Below are positions 31,317 through 42,738 of a DNA stretch of 64,000 nt, piece after piece; the stretch's first letter is position 1, and each line of letters opens with the position of its first letter. Below the pieces are notes generated by a model. The model was not told the origin of the DNA. It saw nothing but the letters and a program-made list of their open reading frames with translations, and ran no database searches. The position numbers and the translations under genes were made by a program. The DNA is from Streptomyces tendae. GTDB taxonomy: Bacteria > Actinomycetota > Actinomycetes > Streptomycetales > Streptomycetaceae. Location: positions 558,001 through 622,000 of the forward strand of contig NZ_CP043959.1 in NCBI RefSeq assembly GCF_008632955.1, given 5' to 3'.

Positions 31317-32114
31317 TCAGAGCACGCGCACGGCACCCGACGCCGGGTAGCCGGAGAGGTCCTGGATGACGACGCCCTTCGAGGGGTTGGCGGCGTCCAG
31401 GTACTGGCCGTTCCCGATGTAGACACCCACGTGGTACGCGGAACCCTTGCCGCCCCAGTAGAGGATGTCGCCGACCTGGATCTGCGACAGCGGGATGTCG
31501 GTGCCCACCATCGACTGGTCCTGGGATACGCGCGGCAGGTCCACACCGACCTGCTTGAACGCGGCCTGCACCAGGCTGGAGCAGTCCCAGGCGTTGGGGC
31601 CCGTGGCACCCATGACGTAGGCGTCGCCCACCTGCGCCTGGAGGAAGGCGATGACCGTCGCGACGCTGCCGCTGGCCGGCGCGGAGACGGTCGCGGTCTG
31701 CGTGGTGAGCGAGGGGCGCTCGGCGTCGCGGGCGGCGCGCTCGGCGGCTGCCGCGCGGGCCTCCTCGGCCGCCTTCTTCCTGGCCTCGGCCTTCTTCTTG
31801 GCCTCCGCGAGGTCCGCCTTGGCCTGCTTGGCGGCCAGTTCGGCCGCCGCGTCGCGCTCGGCCCGCAGCTGGTAGTTCGCGGCCGCCTGCTGGGTGGCGT
31901 CCGCGGACTCGGCGACCTGGGCGGCCAGGTCGGCCGTCAGGGTGGGCAGTTCGAGGGTCTGCGTCACCGGCTCGGCGGCGTTCGCCGAACCCGACGCCCC
32001 GGCCACTGCCAGGGTGCTGAGGACGCCACCGGCAACTCCGGCCCGCATCGCGATCGTGGAGGGCGCGGTGCGGCGGGGTTTCCGGTGGCTGCGTATGTGA
32101 GCGGTGTGGGACAT
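31317..32114 (-). CDS. Secreted NlpC/P60 peptidoglycan endopeptidase
   Basis: About 265 residues from the ATG at 32114; ATGs at 32144 and 32171 are alternatives. The N terminus (MSHTAHIRSHRKPRR, then a hydrophobic stretch ending SANA-AE) is a Sec signal. A coiled-coil region rich in Ala, Lys and Glu follows (about 65-140), as in RipA-like hydrolases. The NlpC/P60 domain occupies about the last 110 residues with the catalytic Cys in NAWDCSSLVQAAFKQ and the His in SAYHVGVYIGNGQYLDA. It should cut peptidoglycan stem peptides. It is divergent from nuoA with 868 bp between starts; I saw no ydaO-type riboswitch ahead of it. Confidence 0.88.
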   Translation of the reverse strand: MSHTAHIRSHRKPRRTAPSTIAMRAGVAGGVLSTLAVAGASGSANAAEPVTQTLELPTLTADLAAQVAESADATQQAAANYQLRAERDAAAELAAKQAKADLAEAKKKAEARKKAAEEARAAAAERAARDAERPSLTTQTATVSAPASGSVATVIAFLQAQVGDAYVMGATGPNAWDCSSLVQAAFKQVGVDLPRVSQDQSMVGTDIPLSQIQVGDILYWGGKGSAYHVGVYIGNGQYLDAANPSKGVVIQDLSGYPASGAVRVL

Positions 32115-32838
32115 GGGAACAACCGGTACCAGGGGCTGCTTCATATCTTCAAGAAACGTGTGCTGCGCCACAGTTGTTCAATCGGGCGCGCAAATTCCCC
32201 CCGTGTCCCTCTCCATTGACGCCACAACGGACATTGCGGGCGGCCGTGACCGGGCCGTGATCACGTACTTTCATCGTTACGCCCGAATTGCTCCCCGCTT
32301 ACCACCGGTTGGGCTGGTTGGCCAAGCCCCGTTCCTGAGGGCCTCTCAGAAGTGTGACGGAGGTCACGGAACGATTGGGGCTGCCAGGGCGTCCGGTGGG
32401 CCGGCGGGCACCTCCGCGAGGGTCGCTTGTCCGGTTCGCGGCTCCTGAGGTGCCTTCGTGAGATGAAGTGCCCGGTTTGCCCCGCCCGAGACGACCGCGT
32501 GGAGGGGGTGTTGGGTGCCCGGGGTGCGATCCGGACTTCGTGAACGCGTGCACACGTCCACATCGCGCCCCGCGACCCCCCTCATGTGTGAACGCGTCCT
32601 CTATCAAGCGATCGCGCCCAGCACCAATTTGCATGCAGAGGAATCGTCTTGATATGGAGACGCCCCCTCCGGAACCCCTCTGAGCTGCACCGACCGGTCA
32701 AGATGTCACCTTTGGTGATCGCGCGGACGCTTGGCGTGTGAAGATCACTGCTCATCCGACTTCATGATCGTTCGTCAGGTGGTGGAGATCACAAAGCTTG
32801 TGCAATACCCCGTGTCGCAGATCACAGACCCACAGGCA

Positions 32839-32844
32839 TAAGAT
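32839..32844 (+). promoter_or_regulatory. Probable -10 of the nuo promoter
   Basis: TAAGAT matches the TAnnnT pattern of Streptomyces vegetative promoters and lies about 20 bp before the Rex box. A good -35 is not evident (best GTCGCA-like sequence near 32814), so an activator may help. Transcription would start near 32850. Confidence 0.45.
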
Positions 32845-32860
32845 GCGGAGCGGTTGGGCT

Positions 32861-32876
32861 TGTGACCTGCTTCACA
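32861..32876. promoter_or_regulatory. Rex operator (ROP) of the nuo operon
   Basis: TGTGACCTGCTTCACA fits the Rex consensus TGTGA-N6-TCACA exactly. Rex is the NADH/NAD+-sensing repressor of respiratory genes in Streptomyces, and a ROP site upstream of nuoA is established for S. coelicolor. It lies just downstream of the likely transcription start, where binding would block initiation or clearance; high NADH should release it. Confidence 0.85.
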
Positions 32877-32982
32877 TGTTCTCGATCTTCGCCGGGGCGG
32901 GCGTGGTTCGAGGGGCGTGCGGGGCGCGTGAGTCCAATGCAAACCGCCAGCAGTCAGTGCCGACTGAGAGGAGCGAGGAGCG

Positions 32983-33342
32983 GTGAACGCGTATGCGCCC
33001 ATCCTCGTACTGGGAGCCCTCGGGGCAGGCTTTGCGATCTTCTCCGTGGTCATGGCCACGCTGATCGGTCCGAAGCGGTACAACCGGGCAAAGCTCGAGG
33101 CCTACGAGTGCGGCATCGAGCCGACCCCCACGCCGGCCGGCGGCGGGCGCTTCCCCATCAAGTACTACCTGACGGCGATGCTCTTCATCATCTTCGATAT
33201 CGAGATCGTCTTCCTCTACCCCTGGGCCGTCACCTTCGACGCCCTGGGGATTTTCGGGCTCGTGGAGATGCTGCTCTTCGTGCTCACCGTCTTCGTCGCG
33301 TACGCGTACGTATGGCGGCGCGGCGGCCTGGAATGGGACTGA
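32983..33342 (+). CDS. nuoA: NADH-quinone oxidoreductase subunit A
   Basis: A 119-residue membrane subunit with three membrane helices, starting GTG behind GAGGAGCGAGGAG. It carries the NuoA hallmark [18 protein letters not shown] loop (here [18 protein letters not shown] at about residues 27-44), then [20 protein letters not shown] with the conserved acidic residues D and E, at about 58-77. It is the first gene of a 14-gene operon. The complex oxidises NADH, reduces menaquinone and pumps protons; subunit A lies at the joint of the peripheral and membrane arms. nuoB follows after 14 bp. Confidence 0.95.
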   Translation: MNAYAPILVLGALGAGFAIFSVVMATLIGPKRYNRAKLEAYECGIEPTPTPAGGGRFPIKYYLTAMLFIIFDIEIVFLYPWAVTFDALGIFGLVEMLLFVLTVFVAYAYVWRRGGLEWD

Positions 33343-33356
33343 GGGGCCACTAAGTC

Positions 33357-33907
<551 letters not shown>

Positions 33908-33911
<4 letters not shown>

Positions 33912-34657
33912 GCGACGTGAACAACACCGCGGGTGACGACGTGAACCCCGAGAAGGAGCTCTCCGCCGAGAACCTCCCCGGCCAGCGCGGTGAGGGCGGC
34001 GAGCAGATCCGCGTCCAGCGCGGCATGTTCGGCGCCAACAACGGCGGCGACACCTCCGGTTACGGCGGCCTGGTCCGCTCGGTCCGGCTCCCGGGACCGG
34101 CGGCCCGCCCCTACGGCGGCTGGTTCGACGAGGTCGCCGACGAGCTGGAGGGGGCGCTGGAGGAGCAGGACCTGCTCCCCGGGAACGCCATCGAGAGGAC
34201 GGTCGTCGACCGCGACGAGATCACCTTCCACATCGAGCGGGAGCACCTCGTGAGGGTGGCGAAGACGCTCCGCGACGATCCCGCCCTGCGCTTCGAGCTG
34301 TGCACCGGCGTCAGCGGCGTGCACTACCCGGACGACAAGGGACGCGAGCTGCACGCGGTCTACCACCTGCGCTCGATCACCCACAACCGGGTGATCCGCC
34401 TGGAGGTGAGCGTGCCGGACAGCGACCCGCACATCCCGTCGCTGTTCTCGGTCTATCCGACGAACGACTGGCACGAGCGCGAGACGTACGACTTCTTCGG
34501 CATCGTCTTCGACGGCCACCCGGCCCTGACCCGGATCATGATGCCGGACGACTGGCAGGGCCACCCGCAGCGCAAGGACTACCCCCTCGGCGGCATCCCC
34601 GTCGAGTACAAGGGCGCCCAGATCCCGGCTCCGGACCAGCGGAGGTCGTACTCGTGA
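33908..34657 (+). CDS. nuoC: NADH-quinone oxidoreductase subunit C
   Basis: A 249-residue subunit from the ATG at 33908 (ATGA overlap). The N-terminal ~70 residues are a polar extension not found in short NuoC proteins; the conserved domain follows, with [20 protein letters not shown] and the family signature [20 protein letters not shown] near 195-214. It is a separate subunit, not fused to NuoD as in E. coli. It sits in the peripheral arm beside NuoD. A GTGA overlap couples it to nuoD. Confidence 0.95.
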
Positions 34658-36030
34658 GCACTCCCAACCCTTCGCCCGGCCACCACCCCTCATCGAGTCC
34701 CTCCGGGACCACCTCCTCGATGGCATCCGCCCGTGAGACCACGGAAGGCACCGTCTACACCGTCACCGGCGGCGACTGGGACGAGGTCGTCGAGACCGCG
34801 GCCCGGACCGACGACGAACGCATCGTCGTCAACATGGGTCCGCAGCACCCGTCCACCCACGGAGTGCTCCGGCTGATCCTGGAGATCGACGGCGAGACGG
34901 TCACCGAGGCCCGCTGCGGCATCGGCTACCTCCATACCGGCATCGAGAAGAACCTCGAGTACCGGACGTGGACCCAGGGCACCACGTTCGTGACGCGCAT
35001 GGACTACCTGACGCCGTTCTTCAACGAGACGGCGTACTGCCTCGCGGTCGAGAAGCTGCTCGGCATCGAGGACCAGGTGCCCGACCGCGCCTCGGTCATC
35101 CGGGTGCTCCTGATGGAGCTGAACCGGCTCTCCTCCCACCTGGTGTGCATCGCCACCGGCGGCATGGAGCTCGGCGCCACCACGATCATGATCTACGGAT
35201 TCCGTGACCGTGAACTCATCCTCGACATCTACGAGCTGATCACCGGCCTGCGGATGAACCACGCGTACATCCGTCCCGGCGGACTCGCCCAGGACCTGCC
35301 GCCCGGCGCTGTCGACCAGATCCGCGAGTTCGTCAAGAAGATGCGGAAGAACCTCCCGGAGTACGACAAGCTCGCCACCGGGAACCCCATCTTCAAGGCC
35401 CGCATGCAGGACGTGGGGTACCTGGACCTGGCCGGCTGCATGGCCCTCGGCGCCACCGGCCCGGTGCTGCGCTCCACCGGCCTGCCGCACGACCTGCGCA
35501 AGACGCAGCCGTACTGCGGCTACGAGACGTACGACTTCGACGTCCCGACCGCCGACACCTGCGACTCCTACGGCCGCTTCCTGATCCGGCTGGAGGAGAT
35601 GCGCCAGTCGCTGCGCATCGTCGAGCAGTGCCTGGACCGGCTCCAGCCCGGACCGGTCATGGTCGAGGACAAGAAGATCGCCTGGCCGGCCCAGCTTGCC
35701 CTGGGACCCGACGGACTCGGCAACTCCCTCGACCACATCAAGCAGATCATGGGCACCTCCATGGAGGCCCTGATCCACCACTTCAAGCTGGTCACCGAGG
35801 GCTTCCGGGTCCCGCCGGGCCAGGCGTACGCGGCCGTGGAGTCGCCCAAGGGCGAACTCGGAGTGCACGTCGTCTCCGACGGCGGCACCCGCCCCTACCG
35901 GGTCCACTTCCGCGACCCGTCCTTCACCAACCTGCAGGCCATGGCGGCGATGTGCGAGGGCGGCCAGGTCGCCGACGTCATCGTCGCCGTCGCGTCCATC
36001 GATCCCGTGATGGGAGGCGTCGACCGGTGA
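34654..36030 (+). CDS. nuoD: NADH-quinone oxidoreductase subunit D
   Basis: A 458-residue peripheral subunit from the GTG at 34654, coupled to nuoC. The first ~55 residues form a Ser/Thr/Pro-rich extension; an internal ATG (MASARET) is an alternative start. The family core begins [20 protein letters not shown], the quinone-site region with its conserved His, and has [20 protein letters not shown] at the very end and EPPxR-like motifs replaced by the usual ends. NuoD and NuoB form the menaquinone-binding pocket. Overlaps nuoE by 4 bp. Confidence 0.96.
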   Translation: MSTPNPSPGHHPSSSPSGTTSSMASARETTEGTVYTVTGGDWDEVVETAARTDDERIVVNMGPQHPSTHGVLRLILEIDGETVTEARCGIGYLHTGIEKNLEYRTWTQGTTFVTRMDYLTPFFNETAYCLAVEKLLGIEDQVPDRASVIRVLLMELNRLSSHLVCIATGGMELGATTIMIYGFRDRELILDIYELITGLRMNHAYIRPGGLAQDLPPGAVDQIREFVKKMRKNLPEYDKLATGNPIFKARMQDVGYLDLAGCMALGATGPVLRSTGLPHDLRKTQPYCGYETYDFDVPTADTCDSYGRFLIRLEEMRQSLRIVEQCLDRLQPGPVMVEDKKIAWPAQLALGPDGLGNSLDHIKQIMGTSMEALIHHFKLVTEGFRVPPGQAYAAVESPKGELGVHVVSDGGTRPYRVHFRDPSFTNLQAMAAMCEGGQVADVIVAVASIDPVMGGVDR

Positions 36031-36887
36031 CCACCTCTTCTTCCGAGCGGGGCGTCAGCCTGGGCATGCCGGAACTGCCCGCCCCCGCCTACCCGGACGA
36101 CGTCCGGGCCCGGCTGGAGACCGACGCGCGCGCGATCGTCGCCCGCTACCCGGACTCCCGGTCCGCCCTCCTGCCGATGCTGCACCTGGTGCAGGCGGAG
36201 GAGGGCCATGTCACGCGCACCGGCATGCGGTTCTGCGCGGACATGCTGAACCTGACCACCGCCGAGGTGACCGCGGTCGCCACCTTCTACACCATGTACC
36301 GGCGCTGGCCGAGCGGCGACTACCAGGTCGGGGTGTGCACCAACACCCTGTGCGCGGTCATGGGCGGCGACGCGATCTTCGAGGAACTGCAGGAGCACCT
36401 GGGCGTCGGCAACGGCGAGACCACCGGCGACGGCAAGGTCACCCTGGAGCACATCGAGTGCAACGCGGCCTGCGACTACGCGCCCGTCGTGATGGTCAAC
36501 TGGGAGTTCTTCGACAACCAGACCCCCGAGAGCGCCAAGCGCATGGTCGACGACCTGCGCGCCGGCCGCCCGGTCGCGCCCACCCGCGGGGCGCCCCTGT
36601 GCACCTTCAAGGAGACCGCCCGCATCCTGGCCGGCTTCCCCGACGAGCGGGAAGGGGCCGTCGAGGCCACCGGCAGCGCGGGCCCCGCCTCCCTGATCGG
36701 CCTGAGGCTGGCCAAGGGCGAGGCCACCCCCGCGCGCGTGGTGCACCCGCGTGGCGAGGCGCCGCAGGACACCCCGCCGCACGAGCCGTCGCCCGCCGAG
36801 CACCTCAGCTCGCACGACGCGCCGCAGGACACGGCGGCCTCCGACCCGTCCAACCCGTCCGGACCCGTCGCCGAGGAGGGGGAGTGA
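36027..36887 (+). CDS. nuoE: NADH-quinone oxidoreductase subunit E with long C-terminal tail
   Basis: A 286-residue subunit, GTG start at 36027. The thioredoxin-like domain carries the 2Fe-2S cluster N1a: [13 protein letters not shown] near 101-113 and [17 protein letters not shown] near 144-160 give the four Cys. The E. coli protein has about 166 residues; here an additional tail of roughly 90 residues is Pro, His, Asp and Glu-rich (about 200-286), probably disordered, as in other actinobacteria. NuoE is in the NADH dehydrogenase module with NuoF and NuoG. Confidence 0.95.
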   Translation: MTTSSSERGVSLGMPELPAPAYPDDVRARLETDARAIVARYPDSRSALLPMLHLVQAEEGHVTRTGMRFCADMLNLTTAEVTAVATFYTMYRRWPSGDYQVGVCTNTLCAVMGGDAIFEELQEHLGVGNGETTGDGKVTLEHIECNAACDYAPVVMVNWEFFDNQTPESAKRMVDDLRAGRPVAPTRGAPLCTFKETARILAGFPDEREGAVEATGSAGPASLIGLRLAKGEATPARVVHPRGEAPQDTPPHEPSPAEHLSSHDAPQDTAASDPSNPSGPVAEEGE

Positions 36888-38233
36888 TGACCTTGGCACC
36901 CGAACTGAAGGACACCAGCCCGGAGAAGCTGCTCTCACCGGTGCTGTCGGCCTTCTGGGACGAGGACAAGTCCTGGACGCTCGACGTCTACCGGCGGCAC
37001 GACGGGTACGAGGGGCTGCGCAAGGCGCTCGCCATGTCGCCGGACGACGTCATCGCGTACGTCAAGGAGTCCGGACTGCGCGGACGCGGCGGCGCCGGCT
37101 TCCCGACGGGCATGAAGTGGCAGTTCATCCCGCAGGGCGACGGCAAGCCCCACTACCTCGTCGTCAACGCCGACGAGTCGGAGCCCGGGACCTGCAAGGA
37201 CATCCCGCTGCTCTTCGCCAACCCGCACAGCCTCATCGAGGGCATCGTCATCGCCTGCCACGCCATCAGGTCGTCGCACGCCTTCATCTACCTGCGCGGT
37301 GAGGTCGTCCCCGTCCTGCGGCGGCTGCACGAGGCCGTGCGCGAGGCCAAGGAGGCCGGCTTCCTCGGCCAGAACATCCTGGGCAGCGGACTCGACCTCG
37401 AACTCACCGTGCACGCGGGCGCGGGCGCGTACATCTGCGGTGAGGAGACCGCGCTGCTCGACTCGCTGGAGGGCCGCCGGGGCCAGCCCCGCCTGCGTCC
37501 TCCCTTCCCCGCCGTCGCGGGCCTCTACGCGTGCCCCACCGTGGTGAACAACGTGGAGTCCATCGCGTCGGTTCCCGCCATCATGAACCGGGGCAAGGAC
37601 TGGTTCCGGTCGATGGGCAGCGAGAAGTCCCCGGGCTTCACGCTCTACTCGCTCAGCGGCCACGTCGCGAGTCCCGGGCAGTACGAGGCGCCCCTCGGCA
37701 TCACCCTGCGGCAGCTGCTCGACATGAGCGGCGGGATGCGGCCGGGCCACCGGCTGAAGTTCTGGACGCCGGGCGGCTCCTCGACGCCGATGTTCACCGA
37801 CGAGCACCTCGACGTCCCGCTCGACTACGAGGGGGTCGGCGCCGCGGGCTCCATGCTCGGCACCAAGGCGCTGCAGTGCTTCGACGAGACCACCTGCGTG
37901 GTCCGCGCCGTCACCCGCTGGACCGAGTTCTACGCCCACGAGTCCTGCGGCAAGTGCACCCCGTGCCGCGAGGGCACGTACTGGCTCGTCCAGCTGTTGC
38001 GCGACATCGAGGCCGGCAAGGGACAGATGTCCGACCTCGACAAGCTGAACGACATCGCCGACAACATCAACGGCAAGTCCTTCTGCGCCCTCGGCGACGG
38101 CGCCGCCTCGCCGATCTTCTCCTCGCTGAAGTACTTCCGCGAGGAGTACGAGCAGCACATCACGGGCCGTGGCTGCCCCTTCGACCCGGCCGCGTCGACG
38201 GCCTGGGCCGACCGTACGGAGGTGCACGCATGA
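36887..38233 (+). CDS. nuoF: NADH-quinone oxidoreductase subunit F
   Basis: A 448-residue subunit that binds NADH, FMN and 4Fe-4S cluster N3. The ATG at 36887 overlaps the nuoE stop by one base; a GTG at 36884 is the alternative. Motifs: [16 protein letters not shown] at about 62-77 (NADH and FMN site), [16 protein letters not shown] at about 96-111, and the cluster ligands [15 protein letters not shown] at about 350-364 with a later Cys near SFCALGDG. Length is normal. Overlaps nuoG by 4 bp. Confidence 0.96.
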   Translation: MTLAPELKDTSPEKLLSPVLSAFWDEDKSWTLDVYRRHDGYEGLRKALAMSPDDVIAYVKESGLRGRGGAGFPTGMKWQFIPQGDGKPHYLVVNADESEPGTCKDIPLLFANPHSLIEGIVIACHAIRSSHAFIYLRGEVVPVLRRLHEAVREAKEAGFLGQNILGSGLDLELTVHAGAGAYICGEETALLDSLEGRRGQPRLRPPFPAVAGLYACPTVVNNVESIASVPAIMNRGKDWFRSMGSEKSPGFTLYSLSGHVASPGQYEAPLGITLRQLLDMSGGMRPGHRLKFWTPGGSSTPMFTDEHLDVPLDYEGVGAAGSMLGTKALQCFDETTCVVRAVTRWTEFYAHESCGKCTPCREGTYWLVQLLRDIEAGKGQMSDLDKLNDIADNINGKSFCALGDGAASPIFSSLKYFREEYEQHITGRGCPFDPAASTAWADRTEVHA

Positions 38234-40734
38234 CTGTGACCACCAACGCTCCCTCCGGCGGGGGAGAGGCGGCGGTCCCGCCCGAGGACCTCGTCACGCT
38301 GACCATCGACGGCGCCGAGATCAGCGTGCCCAAGGGCACCCTGGTCATCCGGGCCGCCGAGCAGCTCGGCATCGAGATCCCCCGGTTCTGCGACCACCCG
38401 CTGCTCGCGCCGGCCGGCGCCTGCCGCCAGTGCATCGTGGAGGTCGAGGGCCAGCGCAAGCCCATGGCGTCCTGCACCATCACCTGCACCGACGGGATGG
38501 TGGTGAAGACGCAGCTCTCCTCCCCGGTCGCGGAGAAGGCCCAGAAGGGTGTGATGGAGCTGCTGCTCATCAACCACCCGCTGGACTGCCCGGTCTGCGA
38601 CAAGGGCGGTGAGTGCCCGCTGCAGAACCAGGCGATGTCGCACGGCAACGCCGAGTCCCGGTTCGAGGGCAAGAAGCGCACCTACGAGAAGCCCGTCGCG
38701 ATCTCCACGCAGGTGCTGCTGGACCGCGAGCGGTGCGTGCTGTGCGCCCGCTGCACCCGGTTCTCCAACCAGATCGCCGGCGACCCGATGATCGAGCTGG
38801 TCGAGCGGGGCGCGCTGCAGCAGGTCGGCACCGGCGAGGGCGACCCCTTCGAGTCGTACTTCTCCGGCAACACCATCCAGATCTGCCCGGTCGGCGCGCT
38901 CACCTCGGCCGCCTACCGGTTCCGCTCCCGCCCGTTCGACCTGATCTCCTCGCCGTCGGTGTGCGAGCACTGCTCGGGCGGCTGTGCCACCCGCACCGAC
39001 CACCGGCGCGGCAAGGTCATGCGGCGGCTCGCCGCCGACGACCCCGAGGTCAACGAGGAGTGGATCTGCGACAAGGGCCGCTTCGCGTTCCGGTACGCCC
39101 AGCAGCGGGACCGTCTCGGCACCCCGCTGGTGCGCAACGCGGAGGGTGACCTGGAGCCGGCGTCCTGGCCGGACGCGCTGCAGATCGCGGCGCAGGGCCT
39201 GCTGGCCTCCCGGGGCCGCACGGGCGTGCTGACCGGCGGCCGGCTGACCGTCGAGGACGCCTACGCCTACAGCAAGTTCGCCCGGGTCGCGCTCGCCACC
39301 AACGACATCGACTTCCGGGCGCGCGTGCACAGCCCCGAGGAGGCCGACTTCCTCGCCGCGCACGTCGCGGGACGGGGCCGCGACCTGGACGGCGGCGGTG
39401 TCACCTACACCTCCCTGGAGAAGGCCCCGGCCGTACTGCTGGTCGGGTTCGAGTCCGAGGAGGAGGCACCGGGCGTCTTCCTGCGGCTGCGCAAGGCCTG
39501 GCGCGGACACGGGCAGCGCACCTTCGCCCTGGCCACGCACGCCACGCGCGGTCTGACCAAGGCCGGCGGCACGCTGCTGCCGGCGGCCCCCGGCACCGAG
39601 ACCGAGTGGCTGGACGCGCTGGCGAGCGGCGTCGGCCTGGAGGGCGACGGGGCCGCGGCCGCCGAGGCGCTGCGCGCCGAGGGCGCGGTCGTCGTCGTCG
39701 GCGAGCGGCTGGCCGCCGTACGCGGCGGGCTCACCGCGGCCGTGCGGTTCGCCACCGCGACCGGCGCCCGCCTGGTGTGGATCCCGCGCCGGGCCGGGGA
39801 GCGGGGCGCGATCGAGGCGGGCGCGCTGCCGTCGCTGCTGCCGGGCGGGCGCCCGGCGACCGACCCGCGTGCGCGGGAGGAGGTGGCGGCCCTCTGGGGC
39901 GTCGCCGAACTGCCGCACCGCTACGGCCGGGACACCGCCCAGATCGTCGAGGCGGCCGCCCGCGGTGAGCTGCAGGCGCTGCTGGTGGCGGGCGTGGAGG
40001 TCACCGACCTGCCCGACCCGGCCCGCGCGCGTGCCGCGCTCGCCGAGGCCGGGTTCGTGGTCTCCCTGGAGCTGCGGCCCGGTGAGGTCACCGAACTCGC
40101 CGACGTGGTCCTGCCGGTCGCCGCCGTCGCCGAGAAGGCCGGCACCTTCCTCAACTGGGAGGGCAGGGTGCGGCTGTTCGAGGCGGCACTCAAGCCGGAC
40201 CAGATGACCCGGCGGCTCCCGCCCACCGACGCGCGCGTGCTGCAGATGCTCGCCGACGCCATGGACGTCCACCTGGGCCTGCCGGACCTGCGCACGGTCC
40301 GCTCGGAGATCGACCGGCTCGGCGTGTGGGACGGCCCGCGCGCCGCCGACCCGGTGGAGACCGCGGGCGCCCTGCCCCGGCCGGCCGCCGGCGAGGCGGT
40401 GCTCGCCGGTCACCGGCTCCTGCTCGACCTGGGCGTGCTCCAGCAGGGCGACGAGGCGCTGGCCGGCACCCGGCACGCCGCCCACGCCCGGCTGTCGGCC
40501 GCCACGGCCGCCGAGGTCGGCGTCAAGGACGGCGACACGCTCGCGGTGACCGGCACCGCCGGGACCCTCGAACTGCCCCTGTCCGTCACCGAGATGCCCG
40601 ACCGGGTGGTCTGGCTTCCGCTCAACTCCACGGACGGCGGGGTCGCTTCCGGCACCGGGGCACTTCCCGGCTCCCTCGTCCGCATCGGCCCGGCGACCCT
40701 CGCCGGTGAGGCTCCCCAGGAGGTGGAGGCATGA
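38230..40734 (+). CDS. nuoG: NADH-quinone oxidoreductase subunit G
   Basis: An 834-residue iron-sulfur subunit. Its N-terminal part is [FeFe]-hydrogenase-like: a 2Fe-2S site with [20 protein letters not shown] near 54-73, then [15 protein letters not shown], then [10 protein letters not shown] with ICPVGALTS. The extra N7 cluster motif CEHCSGGC with ICDKGRF further on is present, as in E. coli and Thermus. The C-terminal half is molybdopterin-oxidoreductase-like but without cofactor residues, ending in an aspartate decarboxylase-like fold ([20 protein letters not shown]). It channels electrons from NuoF. Coupled by 4-bp overlaps on both sides. Confidence 0.96.
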   Translation: MTVTTNAPSGGGEAAVPPEDLVTLTIDGAEISVPKGTLVIRAAEQLGIEIPRFCDHPLLAPAGACRQCIVEVEGQRKPMASCTITCTDGMVVKTQLSSPVAEKAQKGVMELLLINHPLDCPVCDKGGECPLQNQAMSHGNAESRFEGKKRTYEKPVAISTQVLLDRERCVLCARCTRFSNQIAGDPMIELVERGALQQVGTGEGDPFESYFSGNTIQICPVGALTSAAYRFRSRPFDLISSPSVCEHCSGGCATRTDHRRGKVMRRLAADDPEVNEEWICDKGRFAFRYAQQRDRLGTPLVRNAEGDLEPASWPDALQIAAQGLLASRGRTGVLTGGRLTVEDAYAYSKFARVALATNDIDFRARVHSPEEADFLAAHVAGRGRDLDGGGVTYTSLEKAPAVLLVGFESEEEAPGVFLRLRKAWRGHGQRTFALATHATRGLTKAGGTLLPAAPGTETEWLDALASGVGLEGDGAAAAEALRAEGAVVVVGERLAAVRGGLTAAVRFATATGARLVWIPRRAGERGAIEAGALPSLLPGGRPATDPRAREEVAALWGVAELPHRYGRDTAQIVEAAARGELQALLVAGVEVTDLPDPARARAALAEAGFVVSLELRPGEVTELADVVLPVAAVAEKAGTFLNWEGRVRLFEAALKPDQMTRRLPPTDARVLQMLADAMDVHLGLPDLRTVRSEIDRLGVWDGPRAADPVETAGALPRPAAGEAVLAGHRLLLDLGVLQQGDEALAGTRHAAHARLSAATAAEVGVKDGDTLAVTGTAGTLELPLSVTEMPDRVVWLPLNSTDGGVASGTGALPGSLVRIGPATLAGEAPQEVEA

Positions 40735-42104
40735 GCCCGTACCTCGCCGCTGAAGACCTCTCGATGTTCGGCCGCGATCCCTGGTGGCTGATCCTCGTCA
40801 AGGCGGTGTTCTGCTTCGCCTTCCTGATGGTGACCGTGCTGCTCTCCATCGTCATGGAGCGCAAGGTCGTCGCCTGGATGCAGCTGCGCGTCGGCCCCAA
40901 CCGGCACGGCCCCTGGGGCATGCTCCAGTCGCTCGCCGACGGCGTGAAGCTGATGCTGAAGGAAGACGTCATCGTCAAGCGCGCGGACAAGGCGATCTAC
41001 GTCCTCGCACCGATCGTCGCCGCGATCCCGGCCTTCATGGCGTTCGCGGTGATCCCCTTCGGCCCGGCCGGCAACGAGATCTCGATCTTCGGCCAGCGCA
41101 CCACGATGCAGCTCACCGACCTGCCGATCGCGGCGCTCTACATCCTCGCGGTCGCCTCGGTCGGCATCTACGGCATCGTCCTGGCGGGCTGGAGCTCCGG
41201 CTCCACCTACCCGCTCCTCGGCGGCCTGCGCTCCTGCGCGCAGATGATCTCCTACGAGATCGCCATGGGCGCCGCGTTCGCCTCCGTCTTCCTCTACTCG
41301 GGGTCGATGTCGACGTCGACGATCGTCGAGGCGCAGGCCGACCGCTGGTACGTGCTGCTGCTGCCGGTGTCGTTCCTGATCTACATCGTGACGATGGTCG
41401 GTGAGACCAACCGCGCCCCGTTCGACATGCCGGAGTCCGAGGGCGACCTGGTCGGCGGTTTCAACACCGAGTACTCGTCGATCAAGTTCGCGATGTTCAT
41501 GCTCGCCGAGTACATCAACATGGTGACCGTCTCGGCGGTCGCGGTGACCCTCTTCCTGGGCGGCTGGCGGGCTCCCTGGCCGGTCAGCACCTTCTGGGAG
41601 GGCGCCAACCACGGGTGGTGGCCCATGCTCTGGTTCACCGGCAAGCTGCTGACCCTGCTGTTCGGCTTCGTCTGGCTGCGCGGCACGCTCCCGCGCGTCC
41701 GCTACGACCAGCTGATGAAGCTCGGCTGGAAGGTCCTCATCCCGGTCTCCCTGGTGTGGCTGATGGCGGTCGCCACCGTGCGGGCGCTGCGCAACGAGAA
41801 CTACGACTTCGCCGACATCGCGCTCTACATCGCCGGCGGCGTCCTCGTCCTGCTGCTGCTCTCCTTCGTCGCGGACATGTTCCGCGGCCGGGGCCAGGAC
41901 ACCGGGGAGCCCGTCGACCAGCCTCCCTTCGACCCGATGGCGGGCGGGTTCCCCGTGCCGCCGCTGCCCGGGCAGGAGCTGCCGCCGGTGCCGCGACGCC
42001 GTCCGCGCCGGGAGCGGGAGCTCGTTGTCAGTGGCGGACCCGATACTCACAGTGACGAATCCCAGGGCGGATCGACGGATGGAAAGGAGGCGTCCGATGG
42101 CTGA
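40731..42104 (+). CDS. nuoH: NADH-quinone oxidoreductase subunit H
   Basis: A 457-residue membrane subunit of about eight helices, located where the peripheral arm meets the membrane arm. Signatures: [20 protein letters not shown] at about 42-61 and the quinone-loop sequence [20 protein letters not shown] near 224-243. The C-terminal ~60 residues form a Pro/Arg/Ser-rich tail that is longer than in E. coli; it is typical of actinobacteria. The last 8 bp overlap nuoI. Confidence 0.96.
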   Translation: MSPYLAAEDLSMFGRDPWWLILVKAVFCFAFLMVTVLLSIVMERKVVAWMQLRVGPNRHGPWGMLQSLADGVKLMLKEDVIVKRADKAIYVLAPIVAAIPAFMAFAVIPFGPAGNEISIFGQRTTMQLTDLPIAALYILAVASVGIYGIVLAGWSSGSTYPLLGGLRSCAQMISYEIAMGAAFASVFLYSGSMSTSTIVEAQADRWYVLLLPVSFLIYIVTMVGETNRAPFDMPESEGDLVGGFNTEYSSIKFAMFMLAEYINMVTVSAVAVTLFLGGWRAPWPVSTFWEGANHGWWPMLWFTGKLLTLLFGFVWLRGTLPRVRYDQLMKLGWKVLIPVSLVWLMAVATVRALRNENYDFADIALYIAGGVLVLLLLSFVADMFRGRGQDTGEPVDQPPFDPMAGGFPVPPLPGQELPPVPRRRPRRERELVVSGGPDTHSDESQGGSTDGKEASDG

Positions 42105-42738
42105 GGAACCGAAGGACACCAAGCCCGGTTTCCTGAACCCGGTGGCCGGCTTCGGCGTGACCTTCAAGGCCATGTTCAAGAAGCGGCTCACCGAGCAGTA
42201 CCCGGAGCAGCAGAAGACCACCGCTCCGCGCTTCCACGGACGGCACCAGCTCAACCGCCATCCGGACGGCCTGGAGAAGTGCGTCGGCTGCGAGCTGTGC
42301 GCCTGGGCCTGTCCCGCCGACGCGATCTACGTGGAGGGCGCGGACAACACCGAGGAGGAGCGCTACTCGCCGGGTGAGCGGTACGGCCGCGTCTACCAGA
42401 TCAACTACGCCCGCTGCATCCTGTGCGGGCTGTGCATCGAGGCGTGCCCCACGCGCGCGCTGACGATGACCAACGAGTTCGAGCTGGCCGACTCCAGCCG
42501 CGCCAACCTCATCTACACCAAGGAGCAGCTGCTAGCGGGCCTGGAGGAGGGCATGGTCGACTCCCCGCACGCCATGTACCCGGGCACCGACGAACAGGAC
42601 TACTACCGGGGCCTGGTGACCGAGGCCGCCCCCGGTACGGAGCGTCAGGTCGCCCACTCCAAGGGCGAGGTGGTGCAGGAGGCCGACTCGACCTTCGGTC
42701 CCGAGGAGCCCGCGTCGGAGAAGGTGATCGGGCGATGA
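42097..42738 (+). CDS. nuoI: NADH-quinone oxidoreductase subunit I
   Basis: A 213-residue ferredoxin-like subunit from the ATG at 42097, preceded by GGAAAGGAGG at ideal spacing; the frame runs upstream into nuoH but without such a site. Two 4Fe-4S motifs are seen: [12 protein letters not shown] near 64-75 and [12 protein letters not shown] near 108-119, holding clusters N6a and N6b. The C-terminal ~70 residues are an acidic tail. Overlaps nuoJ by 4 bp. Confidence 0.96.
   Translation: MAEEPKDTKPGFLNPVAGFGVTFKAMFKKRLTEQYPEQQKTTAPRFHGRHQLNRHPDGLEKCVGCELCAWACPADAIYVEGADNTEEERYSPGERYGRVYQINYARCILCGLCIEACPTRALTMTNEFELADSSRANLIYTKEQLLAGLEEGMVDSPHAMYPGTDEQDYYRGLVTEAAPGTERQVAHSKGEVVQEADSTFGPEEPASEKVIGR

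Larger units (their letters stand above)
32115..32982. other. Long divergent control region before nuoA
   Basis: About 870 bp without a convincing gene. The nuo side has three copies of AGATCAC (32742, 32786, 32819), a palindrome CACAA-AGC-TTGTG at 32790-32802, a probable -10 TAAGAT at 32839-32844 and the Rex box at 32861-32876. Two copies of GTGAACGCGT lie near 32540 and 32588. The middle portion is less GC-rich and carries no coding bias. The NlpC side must hold that gene's promoter. Confidence 0.55.

Noticed and set aside
32115..32982. Possible ydaO riboswitch ahead of the NlpC/P60 gene
   Set aside because: Searched by eye for the GACAGCT-ACC and GGGGGACC blocks on the minus strand; not found, although such hydrolases often have one.
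32862..33353. Alternative plus frame overlapping nuoA
   Set aside because: NuoA motifs are in the other frame; this one starts inside the Rex box.
37930..40485. Very long minus-strand frame opposite nuoG
   Set aside because: A GC-driven shadow of a certain gene; composition rich in Gly, Arg, His without motifs.
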